Source: Pseudomonadota bacterium (GTDB taxonomy: Bacteria > Pseudomonadota > Alphaproteobacteria > Rhizobiales > Beijerinckiaceae). From it: 5,327 bases of DNA. Below the pieces are notes generated by a model, which was given only the letters and a program-made list of their open reading frames with translations, searched no databases and had not been told where the DNA came from. Location: positions 1 through 5,327 of the forward strand of contig JAGTAM010000708.1 of the NCBI GenBank assembly GCA_023422485.1, written 5' to 3'. Position 1 is the first letter of the stretch, and every line of letters begins with the position of its first letter. Below, one piece after another: positions 1 through 5,327 of this stretch. The position numbers were made by a program, and so were the translations under genes.

Positions 1-170
1 GTGCTGCCCTTCACGCGGGCGAACGCGCCGGCGCTGACAGCACGGGCGCGTTCCGGCCCGGCGGCGAGAGGCTGGCGGCCGGATCCTGCGACCGAGGGCG
101 CCTGGATCCTCGACGCCCCCTTGGAGACGGCCTCGAGCCACGCCTGCATCCGGTCGATCAGCGCGTACAC
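1..170 (-). CDS. possible 5' part of an unrecognised gene, running off the left edge
   Basis: On the minus strand, bases 206 down to 1 are open after a stop at 207-209. A GTG at 170 or an ATG at 149 could start translation. The predicted start reads VYALIDRMQAWLEAVSKGAS, which looks like an amphipathic helix; the visible part is about 57 residues. Over this stretch the base composition by codon position fits the minus frame: third positions are about 89% G/C, first about 71%, second about 64%, so the second position is lowest, as in real genes. Read in the overlapping plus frame, the first and second values swap, which is unusual for coding DNA. A GGAG lies 10 bases before the GTG. I do not recognise the family, and the piece is short, so it could be spurious. 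Confidence 0.35.
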   Translation of the reverse strand, partial: MYALIDRMQAWLEAVSKGASRIQAPSVAGSGRQPLAAGPERARAVSAGAFARVKGS

Positions 171-201
171 GGCCGACCCGCTCCGGTCTCTGCCCGAGAG
201 C

Positions 202-549
202 GTGCATCACAGCCTGTGCGCCGGCGGCCCGCCCGTGCCGCTGCCGGTCGCCGGCTGGGCCGTCTTCGACCGCAACGGCGACCTGCTGTTCTCGCGCGGC
301 GGCGCGCTGTTTCGCCTCGATGCGGACCGGGTCGGCGGCCTCGGCTCGACGGACGAGCTTCTCGCCCGCGCCTGCTGCCTCGCCGATTTCTCCGACCTGC
401 GCTTCCGGCCCCTTGCCGCCCCCTACGCCGCGCAGACGGCAGAGACGGAGGACGGCTTCGCCCCCGCGCTCGACCGGGTGAGCCGCGAGGACCGACAACG
501 GCGTCGGCAGATGCGCAAGGCCCACGAGCGGGTCGCCGGGGCCGGCTGA
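202..549 (+). CDS. hypothetical protein, about 115 residues (start uncertain)
   Basis: I do not recognise this protein. From the GTG at 202 it has about 115 residues, with no signal peptide or membrane segment. The centre is a plausible globular stretch with the segment GWAVFDRNGDLLFSRGGALF, followed by a leucine- and aspartate-rich part. The C-terminus is highly charged and arginine-rich (REDRQRRRQMRKAHER), likely helical. Codon composition is strongly coding from about 200 onward: first-position G/C is about 81% against about 56% at second position. The frame is open to base 1, so a longer version from the GTG at 1 or from beyond the window is possible. However, bases 1-170 look non-coding in this frame and better fit the opposite strand, so I favour the start at 202. 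It converges on the DUF1275 gene with 30 bases between stops. Confidence 0.6.
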   Translation: MHHSLCAGGPPVPLPVAGWAVFDRNGDLLFSRGGALFRLDADRVGGLGSTDELLARACCLADFSDLRFRPLAAPYAAQTAETEDGFAPALDRVSREDRQRRRQMRKAHERVAGAG

Positions 550-575
550 TCCGATGCGCCGCGATCGCGCCGGCC
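540..575. terminator. possible bidirectional terminator between convergent genes
   Basis: GGCCGGC at 540-546 pairs perfectly with GCCGGCC at 569-575. The loop holds a second self-complementary element, CGCGATCGCG (560-569), which overlaps the second arm by one base, so the two structures compete. The hairpin overlaps the stop codon of the plus-strand gene and sits just beyond the end of the minus-strand DUF1275 gene, where a shared terminator would be expected. There is no T-run on either side, and 7-bp repeats are not rare at this GC content, so the call is tentative. Confidence 0.25.
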
Positions 576-579
576 TCAC

Positions 580-1287
580 TCACGCCGCGGCATTCGCCTC
601 GGCAGGCGCCATCGCAACAAAGGCGATCAAACCGATCAGAACCATGATCGGCAACGCGATGCAGCCGAAGGCGAGATGGGCGATCCCGAACGCTCCGCAC
701 AGGGCGCCCGCGGCGAAGGTCACGATGGCCGGCAGCACCCGCAGCAACCGCGCGCGCGCCGGAGCGGCGCTCCCGGACGGTTTCAGAATGAGATCCGTCG
801 CGTCGATGACGGCTTGACTCACGCTCACGGTCATCACCGTCGTCGGAGCCAGATGGCCGAGCGAGAGACGGCCGATCGCGTTCTGCACGCCCATGGCCGC
901 GACGGCGAGCATGCCCACGATCAGGGCCGGGGCACCGTCCGGCGCATCGAGCGGCAACGCCAAGGTTCCGCACAGGCCGAAACCCGCGAGCAGGGCGGCC
1001 TCCGCGGCGAGCAGCCAGGGCAGCGGATCGGCACCGCGCCGCTCCAGGAGCAGTGCGAGGAGGCGGGTCACCGCCACAGCCCCCATGAAGACGGGCAAGG
1101 CCAGAACCTTCGCCAGCACGCCGGTCGAACTCGCGACCAATTCGGCGCCGATCAGGACGAAGTTTCCGGTGACATGGGCCGTGAACAGGCCTGTCAGCGC
1201 GATGAAGGCCGCGGCGTCGATGAAGCCGGCCACGAAGGCGAGGGCCGCTCCGGCGGACGTGCCGCCACCCGAGGTCTGCGACTTCAC
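580..1287 (-). CDS. DUF1275 (YoaK-type) integral membrane protein
   Basis: This 235-residue protein matches the DUF1275/YoaK family of inner-membrane proteins, whose function is not established; some members are annotated as putative permeases. Visible family marks are GFID at residues 21-24, HVTGN at 38-42, MGVQNA at 132-137 and TTVMT at 149-153. Six or seven hydrophobic segments can be drawn, at roughly 13-33, 36-52, 59-81, 91-111, 119-139, 182-202 and 206-227. Length is normal for the family. The start is a GTG at 1285-1287, supported by AGGAAG five bases upstream. The gene lies downstream of the 72-residue membrane protein on the same strand, but a 146-bp gap makes co-transcription uncertain. 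Family assignment is from recognised motifs, and no substrate can be inferred. Confidence 0.88.
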   Translation of the reverse strand: MKSQTSGGGTSAGAALAFVAGFIDAAAFIALTGLFTAHVTGNFVLIGAELVASSTGVLAKVLALPVFMGAVAVTRLLALLLERRGADPLPWLLAAEAALLAGFGLCGTLALPLDAPDGAPALIVGMLAVAAMGVQNAIGRLSLGHLAPTTVMTVSVSQAVIDATDLILKPSGSAAPARARLLRVLPAIVTFAAGALCGAFGIAHLAFGCIALPIMVLIGLIAFVAMAPAEANAAA

Positions 1288-1292
1288 GAGTG

Positions 1293-1298
1293 CTTCCT
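1293..1298 (-). promoter_or_regulatory. Shine-Dalgarno site for the DUF1275 gene
   Basis: AGGAAG on the minus strand, five bases before the GTG at 1287. It decides this GTG as the start, since the encoded N-terminus (MKSQTSGGG) is short and polar before the first membrane helix. Confidence 0.6.
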
Positions 1299-1433
1299 AA
1301 GTTGGTCGGCGTTGAACGCGTTTCGACGCAGGAGAGCCGTGCCGGACCCGATCGGATCAGGCCGGCCGCTCACGATCCTTGTGTTGTCGCGCGCGCTCTC
1401 GACGAGCCGGCATCCACTTCGTCGGAGGGCGCT

Positions 1434-1652
1434 CTAATCAGCGGGCGAATCGACGATCACGGTGACCGGCGCCCGAGGATTGGCAAAGTAATCCGGCCAT
1501 CGATCGCAAAGGACCATGATCGCAGTCACCAGCAGGACGGTCGCCAGAAGGAAGGCGAGCGCTTCCGTGACCTGATGCGCCCATCGGCCGAAGGCCGGGA
1601 TCGCGACGAATCCGCCGATGAAGATCATGGTTATGGCAATGGGAGCAGTCAT
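1434..1652 (-). CDS. small two-helix membrane protein, 72 residues
   Basis: I do not recognise a family. The protein has two hydrophobic segments, about residues 5-22 and 31-50, joined by a short polar loop (GRWAHQVTEA). A hydrophilic tail containing RWPDYFANPR ends in VIVDSPAD. There is no typical cleavage site, so the first segment is probably a membrane anchor. Third-position G/C is only about 72%, against about 90% in neighbouring genes, so the gene may be weakly expressed, recently acquired or fast evolving. The start ATG at 1652 has only a weak upstream AGG. It is transcribed away from the LysR-type regulator across a 96-bp shared region, an arrangement in which such regulators often control the divergent gene. 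Good hydrophobic periodicity argues that it is real, but no homologue could be checked. Confidence 0.6.
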   Translation of the reverse strand: MTAPIAITMIFIGGFVAIPAFGRWAHQVTEALAFLLATVLLVTAIMVLCDRWPDYFANPRAPVTVIVDSPAD

Positions 1653-1689
1653 CGGAGGAAACCTGACGCTGATGGTGGACTGCCGGTTC

Positions 1690-1722
1690 GGTCTGGACCT
1701 TAAGCCTGCCGGGCTCCAGACC
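1690..1722. promoter_or_regulatory. candidate LysR-type operator (8-bp inverted repeat)
   Basis: GGTCTGGA at 1690-1697 is the perfect reverse complement of TCCAGACC at 1715-1722. The 17-base spacer puts the arm centres 25 bases apart, so both arms could face the same side of the helix. A smaller repeat, AGCC (1703-1706) with GGCT (1712-1715), lies inside it. It sits in the middle of the 96-bp region between the divergent 72-residue gene and the LysR-type gene, where these regulators normally bind to control both promoters. It does not contain the textbook T-N11-A core. Any promoter match nearby is weak: TTAAGC at 1700, 17 bases, then CATAAG at 1723. Confidence 0.4.
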
Positions 1723-1728
1723 CATAAG

Positions 1729-1745
1729 GATATCGGCTATCACGA
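1729..1745. promoter_or_regulatory. second small dyad next to the LysR-type start
   Basis: Two overlapping short dyads lie just before the regulator's start codon. GATA (1729-1732) faces TATC (1738-1741) across five bases, and TCG (1733-1735) faces CGA (1743-1745) across seven. The second has the T-N11-A form of LysR boxes. At this position it could serve autorepression, but the arms are very short and may be chance. Confidence 0.2.
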
Positions 1746-1748
1746 ACC

Positions 1749-2621
1749 ATGATAAGCAACCTGAACGTCGATCAGATCCGCTCGTTCCTGGCCGTGGTTG
1801 AGAGCGGGGGCTTCACAGCCGCTGCGCAGATGCTCGGGGTGCGACAATCCACGGTCAGCGGGCATATCGCGCGGCTGGAACAGACCCTGGACCGTTCCCT
1901 CCTCATGCGCGACACCCATCGGGTCGCCCCGACGCCGGATGGCCAAGCCATGATCGGCTTCGCGCGCGAACTCTTGGAGGCGCACGACCGGCTTCGCGCC
2001 TTCTTCTCGCCGGGCGGCCTGCGCGGCCGCATCCGCCTCGGCGTCTCCGAGGACTATACGCTCTCGGCCCTGGCCCAGGTTCTGGCGCGATTTGCCGAGC
2101 GCCACCCGTCGGTCGATCTGCAGCTCACGGTCGGGCTCAGCCGGGCCCTCTACCAGGGCTACGATGCGGGCGAACTGGATGTGATCTTCTGCAAGCGCCG
2201 ACGCGGCGATCCGCGCGGCGAACTGGCCTGGGCGGACGAGCTGATCTGGACAGGCCGGCCGGGCCTGGTTCCCGATCCGGCGCTGGCCTTGCCCCTGGTC
2301 CTCTATCCGCCGCCTTCGATCACGCGCACCCTGGCCCTCGATGCCCTCGAAGCCGCGGGCCGCTCCTGGCGGATCGCCTGCACCAGCGGCAGCCTGATGG
2401 GGCTGCGCGCGGCCGTCGAAGCGGGTCTGGGCATCGCGCCGCACTCGGCCAGGGTGATGCCGCCGGGTCTGGCGCCGATCCCGGAGACGGCCGGTCTGCC
2501 GCCGATCGGCGAGGTGGAGTTCGTAGTGCTCGGCTCAGGCCGCCAGCATGCCGTCGCGACGGCGCTGCAGGAGACGCTCCTCGCAAGCACGGCGGAGCTT
2601 CAGGCCGCCCCTGAGGGGTGA
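1749..2621 (+). CDS. LysR-type transcriptional regulator
   Basis: This 290-residue protein has the full LysR layout. The N-terminal winged helix-turn-helix spans about residues 4-65, with the helix-turn-helix core around residues 19-45 (FTAAAQMLGVRQSTVSGHI, then ARLEQ). A linker helix at about 66-88 leads to a periplasmic-binding-protein-like effector domain from about 91 (LRGRIRLGVSEDY) to near the end. Length is typical. The wing is atypical: the usual arginine/leucine-rich LFxR segment reads LLMRDTHRVAPTPDG. The ATG at 1749 is the only start in frame, as a stop lies at 1725-1727. There is no good ribosome site right before it; AAGGA at 1726 is too far away. It is divergent from the 72-residue membrane gene, its most likely target, and it may regulate itself. 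The effector is not predictable from the sequence. Confidence 0.93.
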   Translation: MISNLNVDQIRSFLAVVESGGFTAAAQMLGVRQSTVSGHIARLEQTLDRSLLMRDTHRVAPTPDGQAMIGFARELLEAHDRLRAFFSPGGLRGRIRLGVSEDYTLSALAQVLARFAERHPSVDLQLTVGLSRALYQGYDAGELDVIFCKRRRGDPRGELAWADELIWTGRPGLVPDPALALPLVLYPPPSITRTLALDALEAAGRSWRIACTSGSLMGLRAAVEAGLGIAPHSARVMPPGLAPIPETAGLPPIGEVEFVVLGSGRQHAVATALQETLLASTAELQAAPEG

Positions 2622-2796
2622 GCCTCCCGCTGTCGAGCAGCGCGGCCGCACGTCGCCCGCCGCGCACGGGACGCCCGAGTCGTCGGAGGGCTCGGGGCGC
2701 GGATCGATGACGAGGACGATGCCTGGAAGCGGACCTTGCGCGCATCGAAGATGGGTCGAAAGCAAGCTTCGCATAGCCGCCTGCTCGGGATTGCCC

Positions 2797-3225
2797 CTAC
2801 CGTTCACGGATCGGCCGCAGCGGACCATTGAAGGGACCCGGCTTCATGCCGTGTTCGCGGGCGCGCGCACCGATCAACGCCTGGCCGCCCAGCAGAGAGG
2901 CGATCGGCGCGGACTGCATCTCGACGCTGTTGAGGGCGCGCCCGATCTGCCGCCCCTCCCACCAGAGTTCGGCGAACAGAACGGCGAGAACCCCGAGCAG
3001 CCCCCAGGTCGTGAGATCCCAGCCGAGGATATAGACGCCGTAGGGCGGCGACAGGGCGGTCCCGAGATGCGACAGGCCGATCGCCGCCGCGAAGCCGAGG
3101 ACGAGGATCAGGGGCAGGCGGATCATCAGGCGCCGGTAATGGCGCAAGGCGAGGTTGAGGTCCTCGATGGAGGAGTGATCGAGCCTGAGCGCCGGGGATT
3201 CGGGCAGCGTGGAATCAGGCGTCAT
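2797..3225 (-). CDS. two-helix membrane protein of unknown function, 142 residues
   Basis: I do not recognise a family. The N-terminal 33 residues are polar and end in a basic stretch (RHYRRLMIR). Hydrophobic segments follow at about 35-57 and 68-88, then an acidic-aromatic boundary (ELWWEGRQIGR) and a soluble C-terminal tail ending in PGPFNGPLRPIRER. Positive charges before the first helix and after the second suggest both ends are cytoplasmic. An open frame extends upstream to 3321, but the ATG at 3225 is chosen because GAAGGA lies six bases before it and the extra 32 residues are low-complexity and arginine/proline/alanine-rich. It is downstream of queE on the same strand, 144 bp away with a strong hairpin between, so it may have its own promoter. 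It converges on the LysR-type gene. Confidence 0.78.
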   Translation of the reverse strand: MTPDSTLPESPALRLDHSSIEDLNLALRHYRRLMIRLPLILVLGFAAAIGLSHLGTALSPPYGVYILGWDLTTWGLLGVLAVLFAELWWEGRQIGRALNSVEMQSAPIASLLGGQALIGARAREHGMKPGPFNGPLRPIRER

Positions 3226-3231
3226 CGGGCG

Positions 3232-3237
3232 TCCTTC
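3232..3237 (-). promoter_or_regulatory. Shine-Dalgarno site fixing the start at 3225
   Basis: GAAGGA on the minus strand, six bases before the ATG at 3225. It is the reason for preferring the 142-residue protein over the 174-residue reading from 3321. Confidence 0.65.
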
Positions 3238-3310
3238 GACCGTAGGGGCGCCGGCCGGGGTCGGCCGCGCTGGCGCGCGAACGTGGTCGAGGCGGACGCG
3301 AGATGCAATC

Positions 3311-3334
3311 GCCGGCCGCATCGATTCGGCCGGC
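3311..3334 (-). terminator. GC-rich hairpin, candidate terminator after queE
   Basis: GCCGGCCG (3311-3318) and CGGCCGGC (3327-3334) form a perfect 8-bp stem around an 8-base loop. On the minus strand the hairpin begins 35 bases past the queE stop and ends 85 bases before the next start codon. No T-tract follows, so it is not a textbook intrinsic terminator; it could instead stabilise the queE 3' end or mark a Rho-dependent end. Confidence 0.4.
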
Positions 3335-3369
3335 CCACCATCATCGGCTGCGGGAGCCGGGCAGCGCCG

Positions 3370-4008
3370 TCACGGAATCCCGATGATCTTGTGCGTCTGG
3401 AGCGAGAGCCGCCAGCGGGCATTCGCCCGGCAATAGGCCACCGCCGCGGCGGTGTGGGCGGCGGCTTCCGGCCCGTCCATCGGCTGCAGGAAATGGTGCC
3501 GGAAGGGCAGGTCCGAAAAGCGCTCCGGCGCGGCCTCGGCCTCCGCCTGCGGAAAGACCAGCTTCAACTCGTCGCCCGAGGTCTGGACCAGCGGGTTTCC
3601 GGCCTTGGGGCTCACGCAGATCCAGTCGATGCCGGGCGGGGCTGGCAGCGTCCCGTTGGTCTCCACCGCGACCTCGAAGTCGCGGGCATGGGCAGCGGCG
3701 ATCAAGGCTTCGTCGAGTTGCAGCAACGGCTCGCCGCCGGTGAAGACGACGTAGCGGTTGACCGCGCCGCCGGCCCAGGTCGCGGCGATGGCGTCCGCCA
3801 GGGCTTCGGCCGAGGCGAAGCGCCCGCCACCCTCCCCGTCCATCCCGACGAAATCGGTGTCGCAGAAGCGGCAGGCGGCGCCCGCCCGGTCCTCCTCGCG
3901 GCCGGACCAGAGATTGCAGCCGGAAAACCGGCAGAACACCGCCGCGCGCCCGGCCTGGGCGCCCTCGCCCTGAAGTGTGTGGAACAGTTCCTTGACCGCG
4001 TAGGACAT
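3370..4008 (-). CDS. queE: 7-carboxy-7-deazaguanine synthase QueE (CX14CX2C type)
   Basis: This is a 212-residue radical S-adenosylmethionine enzyme that converts 6-carboxy-5,6,7,8-tetrahydropterin to 7-carboxy-7-deazaguanine, a cytoplasmic step towards queuosine in tRNA. Key features are LQGEG (12-16, substrate site), the cluster cysteines C31, C46 and C49, TGGEP (90-94, S-adenosylmethionine contact), the ETNGT strand (116-120), SPK (133-135) and the C-terminal LQTHKIIGIP. The cysteines are spaced CX14CX2C rather than CX3CX2C, which matches a known QueE subgroup. An ATG at 4011 directly precedes the ATG at 4008, so a one-residue-longer protein is equally possible. The frame is open to 4395, but the upstream part lacks family features. 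No clear ribosome site is seen. No other queuosine gene is in the window; it is divergent from the carboxypeptidase gene. Confidence 0.95.
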   Translation of the reverse strand: MSYAVKELFHTLQGEGAQAGRAAVFCRFSGCNLWSGREEDRAGAACRFCDTDFVGMDGEGGGRFASAEALADAIAATWAGGAVNRYVVFTGGEPLLQLDEALIAAAHARDFEVAVETNGTLPAPPGIDWICVSPKAGNPLVQTSGDELKLVFPQAEAEAAPERFSDLPFRHHFLQPMDGPEAAAHTAAAVAYCRANARWRLSLQTHKIIGIP

Positions 4009-4011
4009 CAT

Positions 4012-4279
4012 CGCGCTTTTCTGCCAGGGCTTGCCCTTACCCTCGCGAGGCCCGGAAGACCAAGCGGCGCACGATTTCGCGGAACGCAACCCCGGCCAGC
4101 AGCTTAACCGTGGGCAAAACCCCTTGGTCTGCCATGCTCTCGCCACGGAGGGCACGTTGATGAACGGGTCTCCTCGATCCGACGCGTTCCGGACGCATCC
4201 CTCGCGAACGTCCGGGGCCGGCAACGGAAATCCTGTTCCGCGGCGTCCCGCGCCCTCACACCCTTTCGAGATTGGCCCG
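4012..4279. other. divergent intergenic region between queE and the carboxypeptidase gene
   Basis: These 268 bases must hold the promoters for both divergent genes, but I see no convincing -35/-10 pair in either direction. The region contains a good ribosome-site/ATG pair at 4147-4162 and two inverted repeats at 4189-4215 and 4225-4240. Third-position G/C in the open plus frame from 4160 to 4279 is only about 67%, so most of it looks untranslated. Confidence 0.5.
4189..4240 (+). repeat. two successive inverted repeats in the carboxypeptidase leader
   Basis: CCGGACG (4189-4195) pairs with CGTCCGG (4209-4215) across 13 bases, and CGGAA (4225-4229) pairs with TTCCG (4236-4240) across six. If the mRNA starts upstream, both would fold as hairpins 40-90 bases before the start codon at 4280. 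They could equally be protein-binding dyads. Repeats this short are expected by chance at this GC content, so function is unproven. Confidence 0.25.
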
Positions 4280-5327
4280 ATGGTGAACCGTGTTTGGGGA
4301 CGGCTGATCGGCACCCTCACCGCCCTCGGCCTGATGGCCGGGGCAGCCTCGGCGGTGACGGCGCCGATCCTCGTCGTCGATGCCGAGTCCGGCAAGGTGC
4401 TCTACAGCCAGGGCGCGACCGACCCGTGGTATCCGGCCTCGGTCACCAAGCTGATGACGGCCTACGTCGCCCTCGACATGGTGCGCCAGGGCAAGGTCTC
4501 CCTCGACACGCTGCTGACGATCTCACCGGCCGCCGCCGCCGAGCCGCCCTCGAAGATGGGCTTCAAGCCGGGCACGCAGATCACCCTCGACAACGCCCTC
4601 AAGATCATCATGGTCAAGTCGGCCAACGACGTGTCCTGGGCGATCGGCGAGGGTCTCGGCGGCTCCGTCGAGGGCTTCGCCGACATGATGAACGAGACCG
4701 CGCACCGGATCGGCATGCGCGAGAGCCGCTGGTACAATCCCAACGGCCTGCCCGAGCCGCGGCAATGGACCAGTGCCCGCGACATGGCGATCCTCGCCCG
4801 CGCGCTGATGCGCGACTTCCCCAACCAGCAGGCCCTGTTCTCGATCTCGGCGATCCAGTTCGGCCGGTCGGTGATGGCCAACCATAACGGCCTGCTCGGT
4901 CGCTATCCCGGCGCCGACGGCATGAAGACCGGCTTCATCTGCTCGGGCGGCTTCAACGTGGTGGCGACCGCGACCCGCGGCGGCCGACGCATCATCGCCG
5001 TGGTGATGGGCCAGCCGAGCGCCCGCGAGCGCGACATCAAGGCCGCCGACCTGTTCGATTACGGCTTCGCCCAGTCGGCGGGCTGGACCGCGCCGACGCT
5101 CGAATCGCTGCCGGCCTCCAGCGTCGCCACCCCGCCGGACATGCGCCCCTACATCTGCGACAAGCGCAAGCCGATGCCGGTGGACGAGGGCCCCGGCGCC
5201 CTGACCGCGAGTGGCCCCGGCGCCGACAGCGCGGCGACCCGGCTCCTCGGCTCGGCCACGCCCGACGCGGCCAACCTCGCCTTCGCCGCACTCGGCAACG
5301 CCAATGTCCGCGGGCGCACCCTGCCGC
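4280..5327 (+). CDS. D-alanyl-D-alanine carboxypeptidase, peptidase family S11 (3' end outside window)
   Basis: This is a secreted low-molecular-weight penicillin-binding protein that removes the terminal D-alanine from peptidoglycan stem peptides in the periplasm. The visible 349 residues begin with a signal peptide (basic start, hydrophobic core at about 9-21, likely cleavage after ASA at residue 25). The catalytic domain follows with all three active-site motifs: SVTK at 54-57 (nucleophile S54, K57), SAN at 114-116 and KTG at 216-218. The C-terminal part includes DMRPYICDKRKP (287-298), a stretch I associate with rhizobial-type members, then an alanine/glycine-rich linker reaching the edge with no stop. 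An alternative in-frame ATG at 4160 has a better ribosome site (GGAGGG, seven bases upstream) but would put 40 non-coding-looking residues before the signal peptide. dacC/dacF-type names are possible but cannot be separated here. Confidence 0.93.
   Translation, partial: MVNRVWGRLIGTLTALGLMAGAASAVTAPILVVDAESGKVLYSQGATDPWYPASVTKLMTAYVALDMVRQGKVSLDTLLTISPAAAAEPPSKMGFKPGTQITLDNALKIIMVKSANDVSWAIGEGLGGSVEGFADMMNETAHRIGMRESRWYNPNGLPEPRQWTSARDMAILARALMRDFPNQQALFSISAIQFGRSVMANHNGLLGRYPGADGMKTGFICSGGFNVVATATRGGRRIIAVVMGQPSARERDIKAADLFDYGFAQSAGWTAPTLESLPASSVATPPDMRPYICDKRKPMPVDEGPGALTASGPGADSAATRLLGSATPDAANLAFAALGNANVRGRTLP

Noticed and set aside
158..973. A 271-residue minus-strand open frame
   Set aside because: The translation is dominated by arginine, glycine and serine, and it overlaps the DUF1275 gene and the plus-strand gene in other frames. 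It is a shadow.
1288..1433. Promoter or palindrome upstream of the DUF1275 gene
   Set aside because: CCGATCGG and a loose surrounding dyad around 1345-1370 are present, but there is no convincing -35/-10 pair, and short palindromes are common at this base composition.
676..1437. A 253-residue plus-strand open frame antisense to DUF1275
   Set aside because: Low-complexity composition rich in glutamine, arginine and glycine, with no recognisable family, while the opposite strand encodes a clear membrane protein.
1740..2444. A 234-residue minus-strand open frame opposite the LysR-type gene
   Set aside because: The plus strand encodes a complete LysR-type protein; the antisense translation has no domain and a biased composition.
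2622..2796. Possible terminator or small gene between the convergent LysR-type and two-helix genes
   Set aside because: Only a 5-bp stem (2628-2632 with 2638-2642) without a T-run is visible, and no protein-like short frame was found, so nothing is annotated.
2548..4107. A 519-residue open frame on the plus strand
   Set aside because: It runs antisense to queE and the 142-residue gene and overlaps the end of the LysR-type gene. Its translation is arginine/glycine/proline-rich without domains, a typical by-product of high third-position GC.
4009..4395. Longer queE starting at 4395
   Set aside because: The extra 128 residues have no QueE features. The protein begins naturally at MSYAVKELF near 4008, as in other family members, and the extension would overlap the divergent carboxypeptidase gene.
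4294..4887. A 197-residue plus-strand open frame inside the carboxypeptidase gene
   Set aside because: It is an out-of-frame reading of a gene whose own frame shows a signal peptide and all three S11 active-site motifs.

Overview
This is a GC-rich bacterial chromosomal segment with strong G/C bias at third codon positions. Gene content and protein style (an alphaproteobacterial-type secreted D-alanyl-D-alanine carboxypeptidase and the CX14CX2C form of QueE) suggest an alphaproteobacterium of the Hyphomicrobiales. Methylobacteriaceae would fit, but that is an impression and was not tested.

Layout. The left edge (1-206) is best read as the start of a minus-strand gene leaving the window, followed by a short plus-strand gene of unknown function ending at 549. 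It converges on a minus-strand DUF1275/YoaK-type membrane protein (580-1287). Next come a small two-helix membrane protein on the minus strand (1434-1652) and a divergent LysR-type regulator on the plus strand (1749-2621). Their 96-bp shared intergenic region carries a perfect 8-bp inverted repeat that is a reasonable operator candidate. The regulator converges on a minus-strand two-helix membrane protein of unknown function (2797-3225). Upstream of that lies queE (3370-4008, minus), with a GC-rich hairpin between the two. Divergent from queE, a D,D-carboxypeptidase of peptidase family S11 starts at 4280 and runs off the right edge.

How the genes fit together. There is no long operon. The recognisable functions are regulation (LysR type), queuosine/7-deazaguanine biosynthesis (QueE) and peptidoglycan trimming (S11 carboxypeptidase). 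The most natural functional unit is the divergent pair of LysR regulator and 72-residue membrane protein, possibly extending to the DUF1275 gene downstream on the same strand.

I found no mobile element, RNA gene, CRISPR array or obvious new multi-gene system. The points worth a second look are the candidate LysR operator, the low third-position GC of the 72-residue gene, the strand conflict at the left edge, and the start and leader of the carboxypeptidase.
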